Assembly (NCBI RefSeq): GCF_003856495.1
Contig: NZ_CP034118.1
Location: 2,392,182 to 2,456,181, forward strand
Direction of reading: 5' to 3'
Source of the DNA: Staphylospora marina
Lineage (GTDB): Bacteria > Bacillota > Bacilli > Thermoactinomycetales > Thermoactinomycetaceae
Length of the DNA stretch: 64,000 nucleotides
Shown here in pieces: positions 34,534 through 42,874 of this stretch (position 1 is the first letter of the stretch; the number at the start of each line of letters is the position of its first letter). The notes beneath the pieces were generated by a model. The model was not told where the DNA came from. It ran no database searches and saw nothing but the letters and a program-made list of their open reading frames with translations. The position numbers were made by a program, and so were the translations under genes.

Positions 34534-34953
34534 TTGCCGTCACCTCCGTCCGATCACAATGGATCCGGCCCCTCAAGTCACACACAATTGTTCACCAAGT
34601 AAAAGAATCAATTCCATTTTATCATAAAAGAATTCTACATCCGGGCCCTTTTTCTGGCATTCTGCCCGGATCGGCAAAGACGCAACATTTTGAAGAACGG
34701 CACATCACCGGTGATCGACGAAACCGGTCCTTTGGATGCATGTCCTCCGCCTGTCTCCTTGGAGGAAAAACGGACGTTTGTTTGCCCGTCTCCGGCGGGA
34801 GCCTTTCGGACCTGAGGGCGACGTTTGAACGCGCGTCGGGCACCGGACACGAGACACACGGCTCCATCCGTCCCCCGCCCTCTTCCGAATGCGCGAATCG
34901 GTTTTCGCGGTGCAGGCAAAAATGAAGAAGAAAATTTTTTTCCGGAATCCCAC
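34534..34953. other. Intergenic region between rpoN and tRNA-Arg
   Basis: About 420 bases without a convincing gene. On the minus strand TGATAAAAT near 34616-34624 could be an extended -10 for rpoN. The rest is GC-rich, with open frames that lack ribosome binding sites and protein-like composition. Confidence 0.4.
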
Positions 34954-34982
34954 TTGCATGACTCAAATGCGCGTGCTATAAT
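34954..34982 (+). promoter_or_regulatory. tRNA-Arg promoter
   Basis: TTGCAT, exactly 17 bases, TATAAT, about 24 bases before the tRNA. Confidence 0.85.
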
Positions 34983-35005
34983 GTGATTTGTCAGCTCAAG
35001 GATAC

Positions 35006-35080
35006 GCGCCTATAGCTCAGGGGATAGAGCACTGGTCTCCGGAACCAGGTGCCCAGGTTCGAATCCTGGTAGGCGCACCA
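35006..35080 (+). tRNA. tRNA-Arg (anticodon CCG)
   Basis: GCGCCTA pairs with TAGGCGC in the acceptor stem, followed by encoded ACCA. The D arm reads TAGCTCAGGGGATAGAGCA and the T arm GGTTCGAATCC. CTGGT/ACCAG encloses CTCCGGA, giving anticodon CCG for CGG codons. Confidence 0.96.
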
Positions 35081-35088
35081 ACAGGAAG

Positions 35089-35128
35089 GCACCCCTTTCC
35101 GATACGGAAACGGGGTGTCTGTTTTTTT
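35089..35128 (+). terminator. Terminator of tRNA-Arg
   Basis: CACCCCTTTCCG pairs with CGGAAACGGGGTG with one bulge, followed by TCTGTTTTTTT. Confidence 0.85.
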
Positions 35129-35138
35129 CGGTTTTTTG

Positions 35139-35168
35139 TTTGACCTTTTTTGACCTTTGCAGTATCAT
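35139..35168 (+). promoter_or_regulatory. clpP promoter overlapping a CtsR operator
   Basis: TTTGACC-TTT-TTTGACC (35139-35155) is, on the opposite strand, GGTCAAA-AAA-GGTCAAA, a full CtsR heptad repeat. The first TTGACC also serves as -35, with TATCAT 17 bases downstream (35163-35168). CtsR bound here would block the polymerase. Confidence 0.87.
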
Positions 35169-35224
35169 GGAATCAGAAACCATCTTTTGGCTGAGACCCT
35201 ATATATCCAAAAGGAGGGGCGGGT

Positions 35225-35833
35225 ATGAACGAAAAACACCCGTCAATGAACTTGGTCCCCTTTGTGGTCGAACAGACGAGTCGCGGCGAACGTTCGTATG
35301 ACATTTATTCGCGTCTGTTGAAAGACCGGATCATCCTGCTGGGCAGCCCCGTCACGGACGAAGTGGCCAACCTGATCGTCGCCCAACTTCTGTTCCTGGC
35401 GGCGGAAGACCCGGAAAAAGACATTTACCTCTACATCAACTCTCCGGGCGGATCGATCACGGCCGGCATGGCCATTTACGACACGATGCAGTTTGTCAAG
35501 CCGGACGTTTCCACCATCTGCGTCGGCTGGGCCGCCTCGATGGGCGCCTTCCTGCTGGCGGCCGGAGCCAAAGGCAAACGCTACGCCCTGCCCAACAGCG
35601 AAGTGATGATTCACCAACCGCTCGGCGGCGCACAAGGACAGGCGACCGACATCGAGATTCGCGCACGCCGCATTCTCCGCATGCGGGAAAACATCAACCG
35701 GATGCTGTCCGAGTTCACCGGCCAACCGCTGGAGAGGATCGAGCAGGATACCGACCGCGACTATTTCATGACCGCCCAGGAAGCGCTCGAATACGGTTTG
35801 ATCGACAAGATCATGACCACCCACAAGAAATGA
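35225..35833 (+). CDS. clpP: ATP-dependent Clp protease proteolytic subunit
   Basis: The 202-residue serine protease has the catalytic Ser in [16 protein letters not shown], the His in [16 protein letters not shown], and the Asp in [13 protein letters not shown]. It forms the tetradecameric chamber used with ClpX and ClpC. The ATG at 35225 has AAAGGAGG upstream; the family-standard Met8 is a possible but poorly signalled alternative. The CtsR operator places it in the class III heat-shock regulon. Confidence 0.98.
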   Translation: MNEKHPSMNLVPFVVEQTSRGERSYDIYSRLLKDRIILLGSPVTDEVANLIVAQLLFLAAEDPEKDIYLYINSPGGSITAGMAIYDTMQFVKPDVSTICVGWAASMGAFLLAAGAKGKRYALPNSEVMIHQPLGGAQGQATDIEIRARRILRMRENINRMLSEFTGQPLERIEQDTDRDYFMTAQEALEYGLIDKIMTTHKK

Positions 35834-35835
35834 CG

Positions 35836-35879
35836 AAAAAAAGCCCTGAATGCGCGCGTGGCGCATCAGGGCTTTTTTA
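35836..35879. terminator. Bidirectional terminator between clpP and the nuclease gene
   Basis: AAAAAAGCCCTGA and TCAGGGCTTTTTT arms enclose a GCGC-rich inner stem, with T runs on both strands. Confidence 0.88.
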
Positions 35880-35882
35880 CAA

Positions 35883-36602
35883 TCATTCGGCCTTGCACAC
35901 CTGACTGAGCCTGCGTCCGCTCGCCTTGGCGTCGCCCTCCGTGGCGAACGGCACCCGGTTATCCTGATGAATCTGTTTGACGACTTCCTTGCATTCCACG
36001 GGGTGATACACATCGCTCCGTTTGGAAGCGACAAACCGCGCCACCCGCTCAACGGCTTTCGGGTTAAACCCTTTCTCGTGCACGTACCCGTCGACCGACC
36101 AGATGCGCAGCCGCTTTTTCCGGGCTTCCTCTTCCGCTTTCCGGTACCGCTTTTCCATCTCCTCATCTTCGTGGAAGAGATAAGCCACACGTGCCAAGCC
36201 TTCCTTCAGCAACTTTTCCTGAAGGGTTTCTTTGTCCTTTTCCAGTTGGACATGAGCGAGCAATCGCCCGTACTTGTCGTGTTTCTCCGGTCCGAACTCC
36301 AGCGTGACTTTCGAACCGGGAGAAACCAGTTCTTCCAAGTGCAGCTTCGCTTCCATTCCGAACGGCTGCTCTCCCAGTTCGGGATCATTGGTTTCCGGAG
36401 AGTCGATGAACAGCATGCGTACCGTTTCCGTCTTCTTTCCGACCTTCACTTTCAACGTATCCCCGTCCACGACCTGAACAACTTCGCCGGAAGCGGTTTC
36501 TTTTTTATCCGCGCAAGAAACCGTGAAAACCACAATCGAAATCAAAATGAGTGCAGAAACCAAACGCGCGATCGGACTGATTTGCCGGGGGGAACGGAAC
36601 AT
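35883..36602 (-). CDS. Thermonuclease-family lipoprotein with C-terminal Cys domain
   Basis: The 239-residue protein has an N-terminal membrane helix ending in the lipobox VVFTVSC, so it is probably a surface lipoprotein. Residues 37-170 form an SNase domain: VVQVVDGDTLKV, RMLFIDSPETNDP and KYGRLLAHV carry the Asp, Arg and Glu positions of staphylococcal nuclease. The tail (FVASKRSDVYHPVECK...VPFATEGDAKASGRRLSQVC) resembles the Ada-type metal-binding Cys motif found after SNase domains in YncB-like proteins. It probably degrades extracellular nucleic acid. Confidence 0.88.
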   Translation of the reverse strand: MFRSPRQISPIARLVSALILISIVVFTVSCADKKETASGEVVQVVDGDTLKVKVGKKTETVRMLFIDSPETNDPELGEQPFGMEAKLHLEELVSPGSKVTLEFGPEKHDKYGRLLAHVQLEKDKETLQEKLLKEGLARVAYLFHEDEEMEKRYRKAEEEARKKRLRIWSVDGYVHEKGFNPKAVERVARFVASKRSDVYHPVECKEVVKQIHQDNRVPFATEGDAKASGRRLSQVCKAE

Positions 36603-36690
36603 CTCTGTGTCTCTCTCCTTTCCGTGATGAAGGGCCCCGACCCGCCGAGAACTCTCTCGCTTCGCGCAAGAATTCTCTCATGAAACCGGA

Positions 36691-37071
36691 TCAGTACCCC
36701 GGATCCCCGTCAAACCGTGGATTCGGCTTGAGTATGCGGACATGAAACGGTGTAATGGGCGTTGTCTGGCTCACTTTTTTGTGAACCTGGTTGGCCAGAT
36801 GATGATAGTGTTCCGGTTTCACCGTCTTTTCCGGAATGATGTACATCATCACATGTTTTCCGTTGTATTCCATTCGGACATCCTCCACTCCGGGGACGTC
36901 CAAGGCCACCTGTTTCATTCTGGCCTCGTCATAACTGACATAGCTGTACGAATGGGAGTCTTTGTCAAGCCCTTCCTGTTCCTCCGGTTTTTCATGCCGC
37001 TGACATCCCATGAAAACCGAAATGCCGACGACCAACAGGCTGACAAAGGCCTTGAGTCTGTAACCATTCAT
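36691..37071 (-). CDS. Small lipoprotein, possibly YhcN/YlaJ-like
   Basis: The 126-residue protein has a signal with lipobox (VGISVFMGC). The mature part has a conserved-looking beta-alpha-beta pattern (KQVALDVPGVEDVRMEYNGK, then VMMYIIPEKTV), resembling YhcN/YlaJ sporulation lipoproteins, though similarity is weak to the eye. GGAGGG lies ten bases before the ATG at 37071; a GTG at 37074 is equally possible. Confidence 0.6.
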   Translation of the reverse strand: MNGYRLKAFVSLLVVGISVFMGCQRHEKPEEQEGLDKDSHSYSYVSYDEARMKQVALDVPGVEDVRMEYNGKHVMMYIIPEKTVKPEHYHHLANQVHKKVSQTTPITPFHVRILKPNPRFDGDPGY

Positions 37072-37163
37072 CACTGACAATCCCTCCAGTCAGCCGTTAG
37101 TTTGCTCGGAGGGATGTTCCGCTTATGCAAACACCGACCAAGCGCCCGGAGGTCCGTGCATGC

Positions 37164-37195
37164 CAAAGCCCCGCCAACTACGTTTCCCGGCGGGG
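37164..37195 (-). terminator. Possible terminator after the six-TM gene
   Basis: CCCCGCC pairs with GGCGGGG around a 13-base loop, but only CTTTGG follows on the minus strand. It lies 26 bases past the stop of the membrane protein gene. Confidence 0.45.
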
Positions 37196-37220
37196 AACTG
37201 ATTTTCATGTTTATCGGATG

Positions 37221-37889
37221 TCAGGACTTCCAACCGGAGTGATACTCTTCCGGTGACAATCGCTGCTCCGTGACGACCAATGTCCACATCAACAACCATT
37301 GTCCCAATGAGGAAACGTACCAGACGTCGGCACTGATGCCCACCGCTCCCGCAAGAAGAGCCACCGCCACTCCGAACAGCAAAACGGGCCAGCGATGCCT
37401 CACCCACATCATCCACCCGCACAGAAAAAGCGGTACAAGCGGAAGGATCATGACAACCGGAACATGTCCGTCATGCGGCACGTAACGAACAATGCCGCCC
37501 ACTTCAACGGGGACCAACTCAATCCAAATAATTTCCGTAAAAATGCCCATGACGGTCAACACAAACGTATACAAATTGAACACTGCGCCGGTACTGAGAT
37601 CATGCGACCATTCCACATGAAGCCTGCGAAGAATATCCAACGAGATAAAGACAAGGGTGGGAGTCAACAGAACGTGGAGGAGGTAACGCACAAGACTGAG
37701 CATTTCCAGGAGATATCCCTGTCCGATCCAGGCTCCGGCGGACAGGACAATGCTGCTGTAGATGTTGGCCACAATGAGAAACAGGGTCCATGACGTTCCC
37801 CAAAACGATGATTCGCGGAACGTACGGAAACTCCAGACAAAGAGGACCAAATACATGAAAGTGATGACGGGGTAAAAATATGCGTCCAT
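37221..37889 (-). CDS. Hypothetical multi-pass membrane protein
   Basis: I do not recognise this 222-residue protein. It has about six hydrophobic helices, among them YPVITFMYLVLFVWSF, VVMILPLVPLFLCGWMMW and PVLLFGVAVALLAGAVG, and a short polar tail. GGAGGG precedes the ATG at 37889. It stands alone between the small lipoprotein gene and the HPr-like gene. Confidence 0.7.
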   Translation of the reverse strand: MDAYFYPVITFMYLVLFVWSFRTFRESSFWGTSWTLFLIVANIYSSIVLSAGAWIGQGYLLEMLSLVRYLLHVLLTPTLVFISLDILRRLHVEWSHDLSTGAVFNLYTFVLTVMGIFTEIIWIELVPVEVGGIVRYVPHDGHVPVVMILPLVPLFLCGWMMWVRHRWPVLLFGVAVALLAGAVGISADVWYVSSLGQWLLMWTLVVTEQRLSPEEYHSGWKS

Positions 37890-38117
37890 AAATCCCTCCA
37901 CGGACGGTCACGCACAGACTAGATGTACATGTTATCCCCTCCATTCTATCTTAATCATATCGGAAAGGGAGGGGAGGAAACCAAACAAAATGTGACGATA
38001 TTTTTTCGGTTGTTTGACCGGACGGCCATTCAGGGGTTGTCCCGGTTTTGTCGCCCAAGATTCCGGGAACTTTCCGAAGCCGCCCGGTCTTCCCCCGCCG
38101 ACGGGGTCCAGGTCCGT

Positions 38118-38375
38118 TTACTCCTTCCTGGAGACCATCTCCGAAAGGGTGTTGACCGCTTCTTGTTCGTCGGGTCCTTCGGCGATGATGGTGATTTCGG
38201 TTCCGCGGGAGACGGCGAGGCTCATGATGCCCATGATGCTTTTCGCGTTCACCTTTTTGGTTCCTTTGACGACCCAGATTTCCGAGGAGTAACGGTTGGC
38301 TTCCTGAACAAACAACGCAGCCGGACGGGCATGAAGTCCGGTTTCCAGTTCCACGGTGACTTTCTTTTCCACCAT
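38118..38375 (-). CDS. HPr-family phosphocarrier protein at the crh locus
   Basis: The 85-residue protein has TGLHARPAALFVQEAN with His15, the PTS phosphorylation site, and KSIMGIMSL with Ser46, the HPr kinase site. In B. subtilis the gene in this position is crh, whose product has Gln15 and cannot carry PTS phosphate. Here both sites are present, so it could act as HPr, as a CcpA corepressor, or as both. GAGGAGG lies nine bases before the ATG at 38375. It is 14 bases after whiA in the rapZ-yvcK-whiA operon. Confidence 0.9.
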   Translation of the reverse strand: MVEKKVTVELETGLHARPAALFVQEANRYSSEIWVVKGTKKVNAKSIMGIMSLAVSRGTEITIIAEGPDEQEAVNTLSEMVSRKE

Positions 38376-38389
38376 CGGTTCGTACCTCC

Positions 38390-39352
38390 TCACGTGGATG
38401 ACGGTTCATCCGATGTTTTCCCGTTTTCGCGCAGCTTTTCGGCCATTTCGTTCAGCTTCCGGATTCGGTGGTTGACGGCCGATTTGCTCACTTTTTCCGG
38501 CAACAACTGGCCCAGTTCGGCCAGATTGACGTCGGGATGACGGAGTCGGGTTTCCGCCACTTCCCGGAGACGGGGCGGCAGGTTTTCGAGGCCGATCTCG
38601 CTTTCGATCAGGCGGATGTTCTCGATCTGTCGCATGGCGGCCTGAATCGTTTTGTTGAGATTGGCGGTTTCGCAATTGACCAGCCGGTTGACGGAGTTGC
38701 GCATGTCTTTCATGATCCGGATGTTTTCGAAACGGAGCAGGGACGGGTGCGCACCGATGATGTTGAGGAATTCTCCGATCTTGTCGCCTTCCTTGATGTA
38801 AACCACGTACCCCTTTTTGCGTTCGATCATGCGGGCATGCAGGTGAAAATGGTTCATCAGATCAAGAAGGCCCTGGCTGTGATCATGGTACGTCGAGAGA
38901 ATCTCCATGTGATACGAGCCGCTGTCGGGTGAATTGACCGAACCGGCGGCCAGGAACGCCCCACGCAGATAGGCTCGTTTGCAGCACGGCTTCTTCAGGA
39001 GATCCGGCAGGATCCCTTCGACCCGTTCCCAGGAACCTTTCCGGAAAATTCCGAGCATGGACAGAATCCAAGCGGTCTTTTCGGAAAGGCGGATCATGTA
39101 GACATTGTTTTTTTTCAGCCGGATTTTTCGGCGAACCAGAATTTCCGGCTGCACTTGAAAGAGCTGTTTCAGCAAGGTGAACACATGCCGGGCCGTCGAC
39201 GGATTTTCGGTGGTGATCTCCACCACCGGGCCGCCGGGCTTCGGCTGAACGCTGCCGTTCATGCGAACCAGAGCCGACAGCTCGGCACGCCGGCAGCAGG
39301 GCTTCGCTTCCAGCTGCGTCAGCTCTTTCTTGATGGTTGCACTGAAAGACAT
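38390..39352 (-). CDS. whiA: WhiA, sporulation/cell division regulator
   Basis: The 320-residue protein has the LAGLIDADG-like N-terminal domain typical of WhiA (KPCCRRAELSALVRMNGSV, KKPCCKRAYLRGAFLAAGSV) and a C-terminal helix-turn-helix (NLAELGQLLPEKVSKSAVNHRIRKL, given in parts). The ATG at 39352 has AGAAGGGA upstream. It is third in the rapZ-yvcK-whiA-HPr operon. Confidence 0.96.
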   Translation of the reverse strand: MSFSATIKKELTQLEAKPCCRRAELSALVRMNGSVQPKPGGPVVEITTENPSTARHVFTLLKQLFQVQPEILVRRKIRLKKNNVYMIRLSEKTAWILSMLGIFRKGSWERVEGILPDLLKKPCCKRAYLRGAFLAAGSVNSPDSGSYHMEILSTYHDHSQGLLDLMNHFHLHARMIERKKGYVVYIKEGDKIGEFLNIIGAHPSLLRFENIRIMKDMRNSVNRLVNCETANLNKTIQAAMRQIENIRLIESEIGLENLPPRLREVAETRLRHPDVNLAELGQLLPEKVSKSAVNHRIRKLNEMAEKLRENGKTSDEPSST

Positions 39353-39371
39353 GGGACTTCCCTTCTTTGCC

Positions 39372-40376
39372 TCATCCGCTTTGGAGGCGCTTGGTCCTTT
39401 CGCGCAGCAAGCGGAGAATGTGTGCGCCGATCCGCTCCGCATCGTGCCTGAGCAGATTCTGATACTGAAGCAGGTTGTCGGCGACCACGCGGATGCCCAT
39501 GCGATGGATCCGGTCCACGTCCGGGACCACCATGCGCTGATTCTTGTCCGCGTATTTCTTCTGGACGGAAAGAGGAGGGACTTCGTTGTTGATCACCGCC
39601 ACGTCAATCATGCGATCCCCCACGTGTTCATCAATGGCGCGAATGTGATCGCTGGCGGTGAATCCGTCCGTCTCGCCCGGCTGGGTCATCACGTTGCACA
39701 CGTAGATTTTCTGTGCCGGGGATGTGCGAATGGCTTCACACATGTCTTTGACCAAAAGGTTGGGCAAGATGCTCGTGTACAGGCTGCCCGGACCGATGAT
39801 GATTCCGTCCGCTTCCCGAATGGCCTCCAGAGCCTCTTCCAGCGGTTCGGGTTCCGGCGGGCTGAGAAACACGCGCCGGATCCGTTTTCCGCTTTCCGGG
39901 ATTCGGGATTCCCCCTTGACGATGGTTCCGTCGGTCATCTCGGCCATGAGAACGACATCCTCGGCACTGGCCGGCAACACCCGGCCACGTACCGCCAATA
40001 CGCGGCTCAATTCCTTGACGGCCTGCGTGAAATCTCCGGTGATCTCCGTCATGGCGGCCAACATCAGGTTTCCCAGCGTGTGTCCCGCCAATCCCTCCCC
40101 GCCCGTGAAACGGTATTGGAGCACCCGTTCCAGAAGCGGCTCCGTGTCCGCAAGCGCGACCAGCACGTTGCGGATGTCGCCCGGCGGGGGCATATGAAGA
40201 TCGGCGCGAAGTCTGCCGGAACTTCCTCCGTCATCCGCGACGGTGACGATGGCGGTGATGTCCAGGGGAAGGCGCTTGAGGCCCCTCAGGATGTTGGAGA
40301 GACCCGTCCCTCCCCCGATGCAGACCACTCGGGGAAAGCCGCGGGAATCCTTCTCGAATCTCCTGCTGTGCGCCAC
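39372..40376 (-). CDS. yvcK: YvcK, CofD-like UDP-sugar-binding regulator of carbon flux and cell wall
   Basis: The 334-residue protein has the nucleotide-binding VVCIGGGTGLSNILRGLK, the DDGGSSGRLR motif, and GPGSLYTSILPNLLV, all typical of YvcK/MgfK proteins. It is needed for growth on gluconeogenic substrates and influences peptidoglycan synthesis. The GTG start follows the rapZ stop by a few bases, with AAAGGCGG upstream. Confidence 0.95.
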   Translation of the reverse strand: MAHSRRFEKDSRGFPRVVCIGGGTGLSNILRGLKRLPLDITAIVTVADDGGSSGRLRADLHMPPPGDIRNVLVALADTEPLLERVLQYRFTGGEGLAGHTLGNLMLAAMTEITGDFTQAVKELSRVLAVRGRVLPASAEDVVLMAEMTDGTIVKGESRIPESGKRIRRVFLSPPEPEPLEEALEAIREADGIIIGPGSLYTSILPNLLVKDMCEAIRTSPAQKIYVCNVMTQPGETDGFTASDHIRAIDEHVGDRMIDVAVINNEVPPLSVQKKYADKNQRMVVPDVDRIHRMGIRVVADNLLQYQNLLRHDAERIGAHILRLLRERTKRLQSG

Positions 40377-40379
40377 TTC

Positions 40380-41279
40380 TTATCCGCCTTTCTCGATGTC
40401 TCTGTGCGTGACCCGACAACGATGCTGTTCCATGAAGTGGTGATACAGCGCTTCGGTGATGGCCACCGAGCGATGCTTTCCTCCGGTGCAGCCGATCCCC
40501 ACCACCAGCGAGGATTTTCCCTCACGGCTGTACTGGGGCAGAAGAAATTGGAACAGATCGAACAATTTTTCCACAAATTGCTTCGTCTCCGCCCGCTCCA
40601 TCACGTATTTGGCCACCTCGGGATCCTTGCCCGTCAGCGGTCTCAGATGGTCCACGTAGTGCGGATTGGGCAAAAAACGGACATCAAACACGAGATCGGC
40701 GTCAATCGGGAGGCCGTGTTTGAATCCGAATGACATGAACGTGACCGTCATGGCCGGGTCGTCCCCCCGCGAAAAGCGGGAAGCGATCTTTTCCTTCAGC
40801 TCGGCCGGTTTCATGCTGCTTGTATCGATGATCTGGTGCGCGCGCCCCTTGATTTCCGCAAGAAGTTTCCGTTCCTGCAGGATTCCGTCAAGCGGGGTGC
40901 CGTCCGGAGACAGGGGATGGCGGCGCCTTGTCTCCTTGTAACGTCGCACCAAGGTTTGGTCATCGGCGTCGAGAAAGAGAATCTGACAGCGAACCCCGTG
41001 CTGGGTTTCCAGCCGGTCCAGCGATTCAAACAGGGAAGTGAAGAATTCCCTGCCGCGAAGGTCGATCACCAGCGCCACCTGCCGCGGAGCTCCGCCGGAC
41101 TGGCGAAGGAGCTCGGCAAACTTGGGCAGCAGAACGGGCGGCAAGTTGTCCATGCAAAAATACCCGAGATCTTCCAAACTCTGCATGGCCACGGTTTTTC
41201 CTGCGCCGGACATCCCGGTGATGACGACGAGATCCAATGATTGTTCCGTTTTCAATGCCATCACCCCGTTCGAGTCCAT
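40380..41279 (-). CDS. rapZ: RapZ-family nucleotide-binding protein (YvcJ)
   Basis: The protein has 299 residues with a Walker A motif [24 protein letters not shown], the Walker B-like LFLDADD, and the C-terminal [20 protein letters not shown] and [14 protein letters not shown]. YvcJ binds and hydrolyses ATP/GTP. On the minus strand GGTATAATGG lies only 11 bases before the ATG at 41279, so the mRNA may be leaderless or start translation at the internal ATG at 41261. Confidence 0.94.
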   Translation of the reverse strand: MDSNGVMALKTEQSLDLVVITGMSGAGKTVAMQSLEDLGYFCMDNLPPVLLPKFAELLRQSGGAPRQVALVIDLRGREFFTSLFESLDRLETQHGVRCQILFLDADDQTLVRRYKETRRRHPLSPDGTPLDGILQERKLLAEIKGRAHQIIDTSSMKPAELKEKIASRFSRGDDPAMTVTFMSFGFKHGLPIDADLVFDVRFLPNPHYVDHLRPLTGKDPEVAKYVMERAETKQFVEKLFDLFQFLLPQYSREGKSSLVVGIGCTGGKHRSVAITEALYHHFMEQHRCRVTHRDIEKGG

Positions 41280-41326
41280 TTGCTCACCATTATACCTGAT
41301 CTCCGGTCCGGTCGCAGGTCACCGGT

Positions 41327-42280
41327 TCAACCCCCGGCGTTTCTCGCATGGAGTCCGGCCGCTCCGACCAATCCGGCGCGGTTGCCCAGCGTGGCTCCGA
41401 CGATTTCCACTTCCTCCCGCACATGCGCCTGGCTGTGGCGGGCATACGCTTCGCGAAGCGGAGTCAGCAGGCTCTCCCCGGCCTTGGACACACCGCCACC
41501 GATGACAAAGCGCTGCGGATTGAGCACCACCGACAGCATCGCCATCGCGCGTGCGAGCGCATCGACGGCCTGATGGATCACTTCCCGCGCCACGGCATCC
41601 CCCTGTTCTTTCGCTTCGAACAGGTCACGCGTGGAAAGCGCCCCTTTCTTGGCGGCGAGCACGGTTTCTTTTCCTTCCCGGATGGCTTCTTCGGCGAGCC
41701 GCACCATCCCGGTCGCGGAAGCGATCGTTTCCAGACAGCCCGTCTGCCCGCAATTGCAGGCGACCCCGCCATCCTGAACGCGAATGTGTCCCACTTCGCC
41801 GGCAAACCCCTTGAATCCGTGGATCAATTGCCCGCTTGAGACAATGCCGCCTCCGACACCGGTTCCGAGCGTGAAACAGACCAGATCGTCAACGCCCCTG
41901 CCGGCCCCGCACCAGGCTTCTCCCAAGGCGGCGGCGTTGGCATCGTTTTCGATCATGACCGGAACCTGCCAAGCCTCCTCCAGAAGAGCCCGGATGGGAA
42001 CATCTTTCCATCCCAGGTTGGTCAGGTGCTTGACAACTCCCCCGGGAATGTCGAGAAATCCGGGCAAGCCCACACCCACGCCTTTGACCGCCTTCCAGGG
42101 AACGCCCGCCTCTTCGGCCAGTTCACGCGCGTGACGAACCATCCGGCCGAGCACGCCGTCCGGCCCTTCTTCCCCCAAGGTGGGATGTTCCGCTTCGGCG
42201 ATCACCCGGCCCTCCCGGTCCACCAATCCCAGTTTCATGGCGGTTCCCCCGAGATCCACTCCAATCCACCGTGATTCCAT
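41327..42280 (-). CDS. glcK: ROK-family glucokinase
   Basis: The 317-residue kinase has the ATP-binding IGVDLGGTAMKLGLVD, the catalytic IENDANAAALGEAW, and the ROK zinc-binding signature GHIRVQDGGVACNCGQTGCLE (in two parts), followed by GGGVSKAG. It phosphorylates glucose with ATP. The ATG at 42280 has GGGAGG nine bases upstream. It is separated from the rapZ operon by 47 bases and may read into it. Confidence 0.94.
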   Translation of the reverse strand: MESRWIGVDLGGTAMKLGLVDREGRVIAEAEHPTLGEEGPDGVLGRMVRHARELAEEAGVPWKAVKGVGVGLPGFLDIPGGVVKHLTNLGWKDVPIRALLEEAWQVPVMIENDANAAALGEAWCGAGRGVDDLVCFTLGTGVGGGIVSSGQLIHGFKGFAGEVGHIRVQDGGVACNCGQTGCLETIASATGMVRLAEEAIREGKETVLAAKKGALSTRDLFEAKEQGDAVAREVIHQAVDALARAMAMLSVVLNPQRFVIGGGVSKAGESLLTPLREAYARHSQAHVREEVEIVGATLGNRAGLVGAAGLHARNAGG

Positions 42281-42400
42281 GCTTCGTTTCCTCCCCGATT
42301 CCCTGTTGATGTTGATTTCGGACAATGTTCGAAATCTTGAATATGTTTTTCTTCTCGTTTAGAATAACACGCCGCATCCCCACCGACAACGAGTGAGTGA

Positions 42401-42436
42401 CAAAAAAGACCGGCACGTCCCATGACGACCGGTCCT
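42401..42436 (-). terminator. Terminator of the thioredoxin-like gene
   Basis: GACCGG (42408-42413) pairs with CCGGTC (42429-42434), with six T following on the minus strand. Confidence 0.65.
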
Positions 42437-42532
42437 GCGATCCTCCTTCCGCCGTCGTGCCCAAGCGTCCTTTCCCGTCCGCCGGTTTGGGACGGACGGG
42501 AACCGTCATGGCCACACGGGCGACCCGGCGGT

Positions 42533-42853
42533 TCAATCATCACCGATGCCGGCGAGAAACGCTTCGATCTGTTCCCGGGTTTTGGCATCCCGGGATGGAA
42601 GGCGGCCGATCTCCTCCCCTTCCCTGAACACGATGAAAGTGGGAATCCCCCTGACCTGGTATGCCTCGGCCACGGAACGCGCCTCATCCACATCCAGCAC
42701 GGCAAATTCAAACCGGTCGGCAAATTTTTCGGCAAGCTCAGGCATGAAGGGCGCCACCCTTTTGCAGTCGATGCACCACTCGGCGCTGAATTCGACCACC
42801 TTGTTGCCGGTTCGGACAAATTCATCAAAGGTTTCTTTGGTCAGCGTTTGCAA
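42533..42853 (-). CDS. Thioredoxin-like protein with CIDC active site
   Basis: The 106-residue thioredoxin fold has FSAEWCIDCKRVAPFMPELA at the active site and the cis-Pro loop RGIPTFIVFREG. The motif is Cys-Ile-Asp-Cys rather than the standard Cys-Gly-Pro-Cys, so redox potential and partners may differ from TrxA. The TTG start has AAAGGAGG eight bases upstream. It is downstream of the TPR gene, 21 bases apart. Confidence 0.9.
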   Translation of the reverse strand: MQTLTKETFDEFVRTGNKVVEFSAEWCIDCKRVAPFMPELAEKFADRFEFAVLDVDEARSVAEAYQVRGIPTFIVFREGEEIGRLPSRDAKTREQIEAFLAGIGDD

Positions 42854-42874
42854 CGAAAAGACCTCCTTTGAGCG

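Noticed and set aside
34622-34966. A 114-codon minus-strand open frame in the rpoN-tRNA gap
   Set aside because: It lacks a ribosome binding site, and overlapping frames on both strands are equally long, as expected of GC-rich noncoding DNA.
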